In this document: positions 22,561 through 34,800 of the stretch, piece after piece | How positions within the stretch are numbered: the first letter of the stretch is position 1 | How the letters are laid out: every line of letters starts with the position of its first letter | From: Bombyx mori | Taxonomy: Eukaryota > Arthropoda > Insecta > Lepidoptera > Bombycidae | Direction of reading: 5' to 3' | Assembly (NCBI RefSeq): GCF_030269925.1 | Contig: NC_085127.1 | Location: 14,143,501 to 14,207,500, forward strand | DNA: 64,000 nt | Made by a program: the position numbers and the translations under genes | The notes under the pieces: model-generated | What the model saw: the letters and a program-made list of their open reading frames with translations, nothing else | What the model was told of the DNA's origin: nothing | The model's database searches: none

Positions 22561-24623
22561 GAAAAAAAAATCATTGTAAATGTAATAAATTTAAGAGATA
22601 CTAAGTTAAGCCGAAAATATAATATCAATTAAGAGTAACCACACATTGTTTTACCGCAGGTCGGCCTATTTTGCCGCGTAGTTTTACCTATTAGGTTAAT
22701 TAACAGGATGATAATTAATTACCATGAAAGAACTGCAGACTTGGAGTTGGTACATGTCTAAAAGCCATGCTCTTCAATATACAATAAACCTTAAAAAACC
22801 ACAACTGAAGCTCGTTAAAACTGGGGGAACTTTTATCAAAGCTACTTTTTTGTATTAGATGGACAAATTGGTTTACAGGCTAATTTTCGCCTCGTATTTC
22901 ATACCCATCTGCTTCTCTTCCTAATTTACGTGATAGGTCTTGAATACTCAGTAGCCCGTAGACACAGTATTGATATTCTTAATGCCAATGACTTCCTCGT
23001 GCGGGGCGACGAAAGCTGATAAACTTACCGTTTCCTTAACCAAATTGCGTTAATTTACTTAACGAAATGATAAATTTAATACCAATTAATGCTGAAAACG
23101 CGATAAAATTATCGTCTCACGTAATGGATGCGTAAACATACGAACTTTGCCGCCAAGACGAGGCTCGTAGACTCTGCAACGGGTTGTGGTAGCTGCAATG
23201 TACATTGTATTGCCTAGATCGGTATTGGTCAAACTACTCGTTGTTTATTTTGATTCCCCTTGATGGGTAGACTTAGGGTTAATCTAGTCTAACCGTAGAC
23301 ATCACAAAAAACGAATTTTATTTCGAAATTTGAACACGAACGCGATTTGCACAATGTGAACACTAGGAACAAACATAGGCTTGCGTTGCCGGTGGCTCGA
23401 ATTAAGAAAATAAGCAACTCTTTTAGGGGACCGGTTCTTCTCAGGACTGTGGCTTTTTTTGGAACCGGTGGTAGAGTTAACATTGCTATTTATATTTTGA
23501 CATTCAACAAGTGTGTTATACTGACATCTAAGTTGAAATAAATGATTTTGAATTTTTTAATTTTGAAATAACATCCAGGTCTATAGACTATTGCGTGTGA
23601 TTGCTTCGATGCAGAAATAGGTGACATGTACCTACTTGTGCGGATCCAATACTTATAACTACACTAGCGACCCGCCCTCGCTTCGCTTCGGAAACATTAA
23701 AACACACATGAAACCAAAAATAAAATTAAAAATTTTTTAAAAAAAGTAGCCTATGTTCATCAGGGACAATGTCGGCTTCTAATGGAAAAAGAATTTTTCA
23801 AATCGGTCCAGTAGTTTCGGAGCCTATTCGAAACAAACAAACAAACAAATCTTTCCTCTTTATAATATTAAGTATAGATATTATTAACATATCTCCAGAC
23901 TCCATATTATAAGGAAATGATCAGGGGTCGTGAACTCATCTATACAAATTTATAGAAATATAACACAAACTACTCAGGTTTTTTAGATCACCAGAATACC
24001 CTGACCCATTAGTTTCTTGTTGTTCTTTACTATATTCTATTTAATTACTGAAGAACGTTGTAGCCACTCTTAATTCACCGGTCAACAGTTCAAGGTAACT
24101 CCACCCCTTCGTTTCCAACTAAGCTTTGGAAAATTACCAGGCACGATATTGGACCAAAGTAATAAATTTACGGTATAGTCATTGGAACTTGATACGTTGC
24201 AAATTTTCAACTCGACCACGCGTTTGGAAGTGCATATATATGAAAATTACGTTAAGTATATAGATAGATAGAGGTCTACTTAAAAAATGCGTCTTAAAAA
24301 GATTAGTTTAACCATCGAGATTATATATTATTAAACGTACGTAGTACATAATATCTCGATGAGTTTAACTGTCTAAGTTCCAAAACAAAAATCTGTTTAA
24401 AGAAAAGTCTTTTGTATAGGTCACTTTTTTGTAACTGAGTGTTGTGTGACGAAATAGTAACTTGTTTAATCGCCAGCCACTCCCAAAAATTACGGTCCCC
24501 AAACACGTGCGACTGTTTAAATTACCCACAACAATCCAGATCACGTTATTCAAACATCTGTCCGGATTTCACAATCGTAACACCTTCGTCAACAAAACAG
24601 CTTATGGGAAAACGTTGTTTTTT
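22561..24623. other. Intergenic spacer
   Basis: No gene supported. It contains the Helitron-like copy at 23663-23878. The rest is unique-looking AT-rich DNA. The short overlapping open frames near 23.3-23.5 kb and 24.4-24.7 kb run on both strands and have no recognisable motif. Confidence 0.4.
23663..23878 (-). mobile_element. Non-autonomous Helitron-like element (H1b)
   Basis: Antisense copy: CTAG at 23663-23666, GC-rich hairpin next to it, and a reverse complement of TCTATACTTAATATTATAAA at the other end. It is flanked by A and T as expected for Helitron insertion. Confidence 0.82.
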
Positions 24624-24945
24624 TTTATGATCGAAGGGTTACTTGTGGCCCGGAGGCCTTTCCAGTTTCACCAGGACAGGTGGGCGAGCAAAGGCTCAGC
24701 CAGGCGGGGTGGGATTTGCTAAGAGCTACCCGAGCACCTCCGAAGGAGACCTAACAGCTCAAGAGTAGCTGCTTCGCGAATGAATCTACTACCGGATCGG
24801 AATCGCGACCCGCTGAGAAGATCCGGCGAGAAACTCAGCGAGCTGATTCATGGGTTAGGTTAGGTTGCACGGCGAACTCTTTGTCGAGTTCGACGAGTAC
24901 GGTTACCTAGGTCCCTAAGCCTGCTCCTAGTGTTAGAGCTGAAGG
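24624..24945 (+). repeat. Dispersed repeat module R4, long copy
   Basis: Blocks: 'ggcctttccagtttcaccag', 'gacaggtgggcgagcaaagg', 'ctccgaaggagacctaacag', 'ctaccggatcggaatcgcga' and the 'gtcgagttcgacgag' palindrome. It shares the 'gagaagatccggcgagaaac' core with R3. Confidence 0.75.
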
Positions 24946-24977
24946 CGTCTAAGAAATCGTTGTTATGCGGGGCACTA

Positions 24978-25186
24978 TCTATACTAATATATAAATCTAC
25001 AGTGGTTTTTACGGATGTTCCGTTATAACTACTGAACCATGCATCCGATTGACTTGAAACTTGGTATCCATGTAGAAAATACATGTACTTAATGGATAGG
25101 CTAATATTTATTTGAGTGTTGGACTCCCTAATAATAATGACAATAATTAATTTTAAATGCCCAGCGAAGCGGGCGAGTATGGCTAG
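24978..25186 (+). mobile_element. Non-autonomous Helitron-like element (H2)
   Basis: It starts A^TCTATACTAATATATAAATC and ends 'ccagcgaagcgggcgagtat' + ggCTAG^T. The interior is 'ggatgttccgttataactac' and 'acttggtatccatgtagaaa'. This is the uninterrupted reference copy for the nested element at 50793-52878. Confidence 0.85.
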
Positions 25187-26689
25187 TTTGTCTATACGAA
25201 GTTTTATCTAAGAAAGTTATGTTCCAAAGATTATACATAATTGTTTTAGCTACCACATTTTGGGTTCATGTTCAAAATCGTCAGCCAACATAAGCCCTGA
25301 ATATGTCTATAAATAGGTATTTCCTACTCAGAAAAATCATTAAGAATCTTATCGGCTCGCTTGCCTTATGCCGCTATTTGAAGTACGTAGGAGTCCTGTT
25401 GCCAATATGGCTTCGATAGCGTTATGTAATACTTCAGCACAATCGCTAAATGTGAAACCCGAGAGCGCTGGATCGTCTTACCAGATTTTGCCGAACACGT
25501 AAACTGAATCGACAGCATTTTATATTTAATCAGCTGGCTTCATTGAATGTTATCGGCAATATTTGTAATGCGACTATTCGTAGAATACCTAGAATTCATT
25601 CTGTATTTATTGACGTGACAACGCCTTATAATTCGATGAAGCCGGCTGTATGCACAAAAAAACATGACTCATGCGGCGTTACCTCGCTCTGAGGCGTTCC
25701 ATTTAAGGCTTGAAGTGCAAGCGAGAGCGGGCGACGTGCGACAAAGAGGCACAATCGGCCTCCGCGTTTGGCAGCGTTCGACATCTGTCTCTCTCCTACT
25801 TTAGTGAGCGATGCATCCGCGTGGACAGCTGCTATACAATAATACATTTACATATTTTCGTCAAGTATGAAGTTCATTGAAAAGTGAATGTGGTGTCAAT
25901 TGTTTATAGCAACGATAATTGCGATAATTGAAAAATGAAACCAATCGCATCAGTATTTTCTTATGATGTTGTCACGTTCAACTATCGTGAGTAAACCGAC
26001 TTTACAGACAACCGATTTTTTTTCTAAGATTTTAATTTGTTGTCTATATGAATATAGGCCTGAATAGATACATACAACATGGCTTCGAGACTTTCGATTA
26101 CATTTTAATAACTGGTGTCCTACTCTTCAAACCGGAATTCGTTACAGCATCGCGGCATAGGTACCTACTTTCGATATCAGACACTGGTCAATCGTTATTA
26201 AGTAAAGAAATTAAAACATTCAGAAGCTTTTCTCTTTGTCACTCAGTATGTTACTGATCAAAAGATTATAATGAGTAACTTTTTTTTTTCTCCTTTTTTT
26301 AGAAGAAAATTATAATATTTTTTTGCGACCGTAACATTACGACTTTCTTAGATCTCATAATTCAGAGACTAGTTTTACCATAACCATAACTTGTAGTTTT
26401 AAGAGTGTGAGTTATAATTACTGAATAAGATTTCGCCTTAGTTTTTGAAGGATTGCCTCCAAATATCATATTTATGGTCTCAGATGAAGTCATACTGTAT
26501 ATACTGCATACACTAAACAAATGAATAAATATAAACTTGTATATTCAACGGCCCCTTAAGTAGAATTTTTCTTTGAATTCTGGATACAAAAAAAAAAGAC
26601 GAACGCAAATCTCCAGTGCTAAACGTCCTAAAACCAAATGACATCGGCTTGTAACGTGACACCATTTCCTGCCAGTAGCCTCGACGGGC
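25187..26689. other. Intergenic spacer
   Basis: AT-rich unique-looking sequence. I see no gene, RNA gene or repeat with confidence. The short frames near 25.6-25.8 kb and 26.0-26.3 kb lack motifs. Confidence 0.4.
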
Positions 26690-27020
26690 TATTCTGGTTT
26701 CACTTTGATTGATCAGCGAGCTAGCGGGGCTCAACCTACAAGAATGCCCAACGGTCCTAGATATGGATGTAATATGTTCTGCATCGACCATGTCTCGCCG
26801 TGACCCAGGCGGGGCTCCGCACGTACCATCTGGCTTTGGAATGAGCGCCCTTCCAGCTGTTTCCCGAGCGCTATGATTTGTCCTTCAAACGAGGCTTGTG
26901 GAGATTACTTAACGGTAGGTAGCGGCTTGGCTCTGCCCTGGCATTGCTGAAGTCCAGGCGACGGTAACCACTCACCATCAGATGGGCCGTATACTCGTTT
27001 GCCTACAAGGGCCATAAAAA
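26690..27020 (+). mobile_element. 5'-truncated LINE 3' end (source of family-2 tails)
   Basis: After 'tgacccaggcggggctccgc' the frame reads WNERPSS and, after a one-base deletion, FPERYDLSF then KRGLWRLLNG. This is a typical C-terminus of a non-LTR retrotransposon ORF2. It runs into the family-2 tail (26914-27020) and an A-rich end. This copy explains the origin of the short family-2 repeats elsewhere in the window. Confidence 0.7.
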
Positions 27021-27023
27021 TAA

Positions 27024-27226
27024 ATCGGAATTGGTTTTTATGGATGTCCCGTTATAACTACTGAACCATGCACGAGATTGACTTGAAACTTGGTATCCAT
27101 GTAGAAAATACATGTACTTAGTGGATAGGCTAATATTTATAAATGAGTGTTGGACTCCCTAATAATAATGACAATAAACAATAATGTTAATTTTAAATGC
27201 CCAGAGAAGCGGGCAAGTACGGCTAG
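27024..27226 (+). mobile_element. Helitron-like element (H2), 5'-truncated
   Basis: Same body as 24978-25186, ending ggCTAG^T. It begins within the 'ggtttttatggatgtcccg' region directly after the LINE A-rich tail, so the LINE probably inserted into the H2 copy. Confidence 0.75.
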
Positions 27227-27522
27227 TAATTTCATAATATTCTACGGATTTCTACGCAACATTGTTTACAGGCGCCCACTGTTTACGTTCAGAAGCTCCC
27301 CTGCGTCAGTTATTCCTATTCTTAGGACTCTACGCGCGTCGTGTTATTAATAGCACGGAGACTTTCTGAAACCGAACAGTTGTGTCGGGCTCGAGGACTT
27401 TATACATATGTTGCTGTCTCAGACAAGATACCTCGAGACGGCTATTACGTGGTTTGTTTACGTCAAAATTGTCCGGCGTTACCTTGCGGATATGTAAAGA
27501 AACTATAATTCTTTATAGTACA

Positions 27523-27953
27523 CTAGCGGACCGCTCCGGCTCCGCTCGGGTCAACAAAAATTTCAATGATATTCGACGTTGTTTTATTTTTTAGATAAAA
27601 GAACACTTATTGTGGCATAACTAAAATAGTTAGACATATGCTGTCGCGACACTTTTTGTAAATAATAATGTGTTCTACAAAGTCGTTCTGCATTATTTTA
27701 TTCTATCATCAATAGTTTTCGCATGGCACGCGATGTAAAGAATATTTTAGGTAATTTTTTTACACCTTGGATCACATCATTGGAGTTTTAGTAAGGATCC
27801 CAAATTTTTTTCAAAAAAGATTGTACCCTATGTCACTCGGAAATAGTGTAGCTTCCAAACAATGAAAGAATTTTTCAAATCGGTTCAGTAGTTTCGGAGC
27901 CTATTCAATACAAACAAAAAACAAATCTTTCCTCTTTATAATATTTGTATAGA
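27523..27953 (-). mobile_element. Non-autonomous Helitron-like element (H1a)
   Basis: Antisense copy of 12221-12650. CTAG and the 'cggaccgctccggctccgct' hairpin are at the left, and the reverse complement of TCTATACAAATATTATAAAG at the right. Confidence 0.8.
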
Positions 27954-28020
27954 TTTGTGCAGCGCTCTATAGCTCCTATGTAATCATATAGATGGCGCTG
28001 TGACATGCATTGAATTTTTT

Positions 28021-28268
28021 TCCTACCTATGCTGATAGGCTTGAGAGGCTATTTCAGCTTCGCCCTAACAAGTAGGTGAGGAAAACGGAGTGTTGTTAAC
28101 ACTGGCCCTAGTAAGAGCAGTGCTTCGCACAATCTACCATCGGATCGGAAACGCGACCTACTGAGAAGATCTGGCGAGAAACTCAGTGGGCTGTGTCTGT
28201 GGGTTAATTCGCTCGTCGAGCCCTTCGTCGCAAGCGACGGGTTCGACGAGGACGGTGACCAGCATTGA
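28021..28268 (+). repeat. Dispersed repeat module R3
   Basis: Full module from 'tcctacctatgctgatagg' through 'gagaagatctggcgagaaac' to 'acgggttcgacgaggacgg'. Confidence 0.75.
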
Positions 28269-28418
28269 TAATGAAGGATATGACATCTGCCATGTTCGGG
28301 CATATTGTTATTAAATTAAATTGGATAATTATTATAAGGAATTGAGAGTGGTGGACTTTGAATGTCGTTTCTTTGTTTTCATTTCACATAAACATGGCGT
28401 TTCAGAGCAACGCAATGT

Positions 28419-28449
<31 letters not shown>

Positions 28450-29128
28450 TTAAGTCGCACCAACAAAGTGATCATCAATACAAAACATTGACAAATTGAC
28501 AAAAGTTCATGGCAGATGTCACCTCAATTATAGGTGCAATCGACAGTGCATTAACATCAAAAAAAAAAAAAATATATACAGCTAAGATTTGAATACATTT
28601 CATTCATTGCTTAAGATTAATTTAATTGGGAGATGATCCGCGACAGATTTTTCCTGTAAGTAGTGAGACAATCAGAAAAAACATCTATTCCTATTTCAAC
28701 ATACAATTCCTAGTAAATTAAATAGAAAGAAAAAGTCTTATAGATATACAATTGAATTCATTTCTTGTTTCTTCACTAATAGTGCCGTGTTCGTGCTTGC
28801 GTTTCAGATAAAACATTGGTCTACAGCAGTGATCGGCAACATTTTCATCTAAAAGAGTCAAATATTTTTATTAATTGTTATTTATTTTAGTCTTAGCATA
28901 GAAGTAGAAACACAATCATAATTTGAATCTGTGCTTTAACTAGGTGATAAAACCTGTATCTGAAACAGCAATATATAGCAATAAGCAGATATATAAAATA
29001 CACAGTTTAAATTTATTCAAAGAGCCAATTTTTATAACACATACTTAGGTTTGATAAGTAACATTACTACGGAAACAATTACACAACAATGAAATACGGA
29101 AACATGTCGCGGCAGTTTGCCCAATCGT
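28269..29128. other. Intergenic spacer with (TTTA)n tract
   Basis: No gene seen. A clean TTTA tetranucleotide microsatellite lies at about 28419-28452, followed by a 'gtcgcaccaacaaagtgatc' segment that may be another truncated LINE end. The rest is AT-rich. Confidence 0.45.
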
Positions 29129-29345
29129 TTTTTTTTATGATTGAAAGTTTACTGGTGGCCCGAAGGCCTTTCCAGTTTCACCAGGACAGGTGGGCGAGCA
29201 AAGGCTCAGCCAAGAGGGGCGGGATTTGCTAACAGCCGCCCGAGCGCCTCCGAAGGAGACCTAACAACTCAAGAGCAATTGTTTCGCGAATGAATTTACT
29301 ACCGGATCGGAATCGCGACCCGCTGAGATGATCCGGTGTTGCCCA
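29129..29345 (+). repeat. Dispersed repeat module R4
   Basis: Same blocks as 24624-24945 up to 'cgcgacccgctgagatgatc', where it is truncated. Confidence 0.75.
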
Positions 29346-29514
29346 ATCGTGCATATTCCCGAGATGAAGGCAGCTGATTATAAGCACCATAGCAATATCA
29401 CGTAAAAGTAGATTACACTTAATAAACACACATTTATTTAACCGTTTAAAAAAATATTACGCCGAAATCCTTTTTAAAACTATAAATAAACATCTCACAT
29501 TTGGTTATATACTA

Positions 29515-29930
29515 TCAGTATATGTCCTCCTTTATATTTCGTGCCAGATAAATACACTGATAAGAACTAATGACAAATATCATAATTATCACATCTACGC
29601 CGACCAGGAAATGAACCGAAATCCCGTATACATTAGCCAAGGTAACTAGAATAAAAGCAATTAGACTAGAAAGACAATAGATGCGATACGAACCTTCAGC
29701 TACTTTTTTTTTGGACAAAACGTCAAAATTATTACTTTATTCATTCAGAATTTGTTCAAACGTATCGGATATAGCACGGATGAATAAACAACTAGATGGA
29801 CAGAAACACTTACAAAAAAGTTTATTGAAGAGGACATGCTGCGTTTAACAATATATCTCCAGTTAAGAGCGTGACCGTAGTCTACCGTTTTAAGGTTCAT
29901 TTTTGCTTGAATGTCCATTGAATATCTCAT
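29515..29930 (-). CDS. Possible small membrane protein, two exon-like ORFs
   Basis: On the minus strand an ATG at 29930 opens a 39-codon frame ending at a perfect GTAAGT donor (29813-29808), residues MRYSMDIQAKMNL to SMSSSINFF. Downstream, a 60-odd residue frame (ending TAA/TAG-type stop at 29515) is strongly hydrophobic. Two probable TM segments are about IYCLSSLIAFILVTLANVYG and VHFLVGVDVIIMIFVISSYQ, ending CIYLARNIKEDIY. The two frames do not join with a clean acceptor and phase that I can find (the AG at about 29704 gives the wrong phase). The gene model is therefore incomplete and may include further exons or be decayed. No family recognised. Confidence 0.3.
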
Positions 29931-30105
29931 TTACGAATGCAAATTTCAAACTCTTCGTATTTAGAGCAAGCTCCCAGGGCCACCAGACGTCACGTATTTT
30001 TTGACGAACGAAATGTGGACGATTGAGCAGTGTTAGTATGTACTAAGATCGCATGCCTACCTGCTAGCTAGTTCAGACGGCCGATTTCCAGGTATCAGAT
30101 AATCG

Positions 30106-30360
30106 CACCGGTCACCGTCCTAGCCGAACCCGTCGCTTGGGACGAAGGGCTCGACGAGTAATTTAACCCATAGACACAGCCCACTGAATTTCTCGCCGGA
30201 TCTTCTCAGTGGGCCGCGTTTCTGATCCAGTGGTAGATTCTGCGAAGCACTGCTCTTGCTAGGGCCAGTGTTAGCAACACTCCCGGCTTGAGTCCCGTGA
30301 TCTCACCTACTAGTTCGGGGAATCTAGAATAACCCCTCCAGGTTACTAGAATAGGTAGGA
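30106..30360 (-). repeat. Dispersed repeat module R3
   Basis: Antisense copy: 'accggtcaccgtcctagcc', 'gaatttctcgccggatcttc', 'ctcttgctagggccagtgtt'. Confidence 0.72.
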
Positions 30361-30865
30361 AAAAAAAGATAATCGATACTTAAAAAGAAAGATCGTGCAT
30401 ACTTTCACGTAAAAATAGCTACGCTAGCAATAGGTCTTTAGAACAATATTCAAATGTAATGAACACCTTAGTTGTCTGTGACCATGAAAACTAAAGAATA
30501 GGAACGTTGGAAATAATATTATGACGATAATAAAAACGCCAGATTAAACCGTCGAAGTAATTTTGAGTATGTCTTCATTTCTCTTCCGTAGCACCATGGT
30601 CATAAATAACGACGGTGACGCTAGCACCGATGCCTAAAATAACCACGAGCCCATTACCTTCGAAAAGGACTTCCTGGTTTATTAATTTATGCGTTGGCAA
30701 ACTGGCACGAAATATTTCTGGAGAAGAAAACTAAGGGAATTAGAAATGTCGGTTTCGATTGAAATTGTGGGATGTTTTAACGACAAAGGGAAGATCTTCC
30801 ATCGAGCGGGTGATATTGCTCGGTAAACCGACGGTCCGAATGGTTTTTTTTCCTTTCTTTTTCTT

Positions 30866-30970
30866 CTTACCTATGCTGATAGCCTTGAGAGGCTATATCA
30901 CCCTAACATGTAGGTGAGCCCACGGGGCTCAATCCGGAGTGTCGCTAACACTGGCCCTAGCAAGAGCAGA
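30866..30970 (+). repeat. Dispersed repeat module R3, 5' part
   Basis: 'cttacctatgctgatagcct' to 'ctggccctagcaagagcag', then truncated and joined to the repeat shared with 57.5 kb. Confidence 0.65.
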
Positions 30971-30974
30971 TCCC

Positions 30975-31150
30975 GAGAAATGACGTCCAGCGGTTTTGTT
31001 TCTTTTTCACACATTTGTGCACTTTCACAGATACTAAACAGTTAATAAACAACCGTTATTACACATTTAAACCCGAAGGAACACTAAATAGACAAAATGA
31101 AGCAAATCGTATAACTTCGCTCCTAGCATTACCGCCAAAAAGTCCCTTCC
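30975..31150 (+). repeat. Dispersed repeat shared with 57520-57680
   Basis: Common blocks include 'acgtccagcgg', 'cagttaataa', 'attaca', 'taaattaaca/taaatagaca' and 'cgccaaaaa'. Two diverged copies are in the same orientation; class unknown. Confidence 0.5.
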
Positions 31151-31894
31151 ATTTGGCTTCGAACCAGATGCTATATTTTATGTAGTGAATACGCAAAGAA
31201 CTCCAATTTCGATCATTCTCAATCGTAACTCATAACACTAATTACTAAGATACTACAAATATTTATGTAGGAAAATAAAATTATGGTCCTATTATTGGAC
31301 CTATTGGAACATCTCCTGAATATATTCATTTTTTAGGCTCGAATACAGAAAAAACTAGTAGTCCCCTAAGATTGGATCTTTTTTGCCACGTAAGGCGCAG
31401 GAGTGTATCATACAGCAGTTACAGATAATCTCTTCTGAATACATTGAGTTGTTGAATGGATGGTCCGTTTGCCTTCGCAACTTAGAAAGTTCTGACTAAA
31501 ACTCTCAATTTGTTGAGACCCATAGGAATCAGTCTGTTCGTGTTGGACCATTCATTAGAAGAGCTTTTGCATATAGTTTTACGGATATCCTTTCGAAAGG
31601 CGCCGATCCCTATGAAAATTTCGGCGAGTTAATTGCATAGTACTGCCACATATCTAATGAATAGTCAACTTATTATTGCTGCTTAGTTTGTTTATAAAAG
31701 ATATGCACACTTTATTTCGTTTGGAGTTGGTCTCAACGGACGGCATATTCTTAAGCACTCCTGAGTATGTTTTAAGCTACCTTTAAAACGCATCGCACAC
31801 CTAAAATAAGCCAATTAATTATTCGAAATATATTTATAAAGTGTTATTTCATTTCAGGTCTTAAGACGAGGTTGAAGATTTTATAACAAAGAAA

Positions 31895-34800
31895 ATGATT
31901 GCCAAAGAAACTAGTGATCACGAAAACTCTTCTAAATCCAATTTACAGAACGGTAATGAAATTAATGCAGATGGAGATTCAACGCATATAGATCACGATG
32001 AACATAAAGATGAAAAAAAAGTTGACACGTCCCATTACACAAAGAAAGAACCAATAGAATCGCCAGTCGAAAGAGTAAAGTTCGTGGGCATTGATGATGA
32101 TGATGACGACGAAGACAGTTTTTATTCCGAGGAGTCATTCCAGAAAAAACTGCCTCCTATACCTGATGGGGGCTGGGGATGGGTGGTCGTTGCCTCTGCC
32201 TTCCTCGTATCCGCCTGTGTTGATGGTCTCGCTTTCTCGTTCGGACTCCTGCACGAAGAGTTCACAAGATATTTCGAAACGACACAATCTCAAACATCAT
32301 TAATAGGAAGTCTATTTATAGCTACTCCACTGTTAGCCGGGCCAATAGCTAGCGCTATAGTAGACAGATTCGGGTGCAGAGTGATGACTATTATTGCCGG
32401 ATTACTATCGACGATAGGATTTTTGTTAGCAGCGATTAGTAATTCAGTGTTGGTGTTATCTTTAACATTTGGTCTTCTCAGTGGCCTGGCCATGAGCATT
32501 CTCTACGTTACATCAGTAGTGGCTGTAGCGTTTTGGTTTGACAAAAGAAGGAACCTCGCTGTTTCACTGGCTTTGTGTGGAATGGGTTTCGGGACGGTGA
32601 TTTATTCGCCGCTTACTCATTATTTTCTCCAAGTTTACGATTGGAGGAACACCGTAGTGCTACTTGCCGGTACATTATTGAATATGTGCGTTTGTGGGGC
32701 GCTGATGAGAAACCCTGAGTGGTTGGAAATTAAACAGAGAAGAGAGCGCAGGGTTGCTAAGGCGCGGTCGAAAAAGTCGTCAAGTGTCGCTTCATTGTCG
32801 TCGAGGTCTTTCGGAGAGGATTCGGAGTATCTGGGAGCGGAAGAACTGAAATCTCTGTTGCAGAGCGGCCAAAGTCCCGAATACATATTGGCGACGTTAG
32901 CGACAAGTATAGTCGAAGCTGAAAAATTGGAAGCCACGACTATGATGAACGCTGAACAAACATTCAAGAGAAATTATTCAGCGATACATTTGCCTACATT
33001 CATATTGCAGAACGAAATGGTAAGTTTAAAATCTGATATCCATTGTAAATATTATTGATAATTTCCCTCTGTTAACGTCTATTGTGTTGATAAGGTCCCA
33101 TCAGAAGTAATTGAAAAATTAATGGAAAACAAGAACCTATACAACATTGTCTTACAAAATTACCCAGATTCTATAACACGAAGGAAATCCGAGCTCAATG
33201 TTAATGTAGAAACTCCATCTACGAACATTGTTACAGAACCAGCGAAACAACACGTTGAGATAAAAGTTAAAAAACCTAAACATACACAAACAGAAAACGA
33301 GAAGCTTGAAGAAAAGAAAACTGTAGAAAGAAAGAAAAGTGTCGAAGTTAAAACAAAAATTCAGGGAACAGATGACAATGCCAAAAATAAAACTAATAAA
33401 GATGCGAAGTTACACGCGCAGCCTAGTTGGCTATGGCAAATCTCGACCGATCATCAGTACCTGCGAGACATGCCTTTGTATAGAAAAAAAATTATGCACC
33501 GCGGAGCCATGCTGAGTATTCCTAGATACAGACTGAGAGCGTCCTCTTTACCGGACATGTACAGGAACTCCATGTGGTCTTTTGAATCTGACTCGGATGA
33601 TGAAATGGTAAGTCCTTAACAGTAAAATATTGGCACGCCTTCGTTGCGGCAGTTAGGATAGACGGCCTCGGACGGACTCGTTGGCAGTTTGGTGTTAACA
33701 CATACCCCGGGAGTGCTTCCACCTACCTTGTGACTTCAGATTTTTTTTTATTGCTTAGATGGGTGGACGAGCTCACAGCCCACCTGGTGTTAAGTGGTTA
33801 CTGGAGCTCATAGACATCCACAACGTAAATGCGCCACCCACCTTGAGATATAAGTTCTAAGGTCTCAGTATAGTTACAACGGCTGCCCCACCCTTCAGAC
33901 CGAAACGCATTACTGCTTCACGGCAGAAATAGGCAGGGTGGTGGTACCTACCCGCGCGGACTCACAAGAGGTCCTACCACCAGTAAAGATCGAAGTCCCA
34001 GTTATGATAAAGGCCATGCCATTTCCCAGACCGGCTGCTTCACATCTCAAACATGTTTCGCATACGTACTTTTAAAAGATTGATTTTTTATAGCTTTGAT
34101 TTCATAACGTGTGCGAAGCGCGTCTGACACTGAAGAATGCAAATGCTTTTTTTTTTCGAAAATACCCTGTCAAAAAATTAAAAGACTTATTCGTGCCAAA
34201 AATCTGACAACAGACAACGAAGATAAAATACCGTATCTTTGTTGTACTTAATGAAGTTTGGTTGTGTTTTAAACTCTGTCTAAGACTCTTAAAGCTGCTT
34301 TCCCAACTGCTCCGCTCCAAAAGCTTCCGCTCGTACAAAATTGCACCGGCATTTACAGGAATGGTACCACCGATTTTGGCAATCGACCAAAAACATGTTC
34401 GACTTCAGAATGCTGATGGAGCTACATTTCTTCTTGTTAAATTTGTCGTCAATGATACTGTCCGTGTGGTTCATCGTGCCGTACTTCTTCCTCAACTCTT
34501 ACATGAAAGATTATAACGTCGAAGGCGGCGCTACTATGATCAGTATCATTGGAGTCGCCAGCAGCATTGGAATCGTAAGTACCTAGGCTGTATCTTGGAT
34601 GGAACCAGCTCGTATCGTAGTTAAACGCTCGCATGACCTTCAAGGCTGGTGTTTCGTTCTAGAATGAATTGCTCAGAACACCGAAGTTCTCCTCAACCCA
34701 TTGTTTAGGTAGCCCTCGGCTGGACTGGTGATCAACCGTGGGTCAACGTCACCAAAACCTACGCAATTTGCCTCATCGTCTGCGGTGTGTCCGTTGCCGC

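Larger units (their letters stand above)
29931..31894. other. Spacer upstream of MCT gene 2
   Basis: R3 modules at 30106-30360 (minus) and 30866-30970 (plus), a short dispersed repeat at 30783-30838, and a repeat at about 30975-31150 shared with 57520-57680. The last 37 bases (31858-31894) are 5' UTR of MCT gene 2 behind an acceptor 'tatttcatttcag'. The upstream non-coding exon was not located. Confidence 0.4.
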
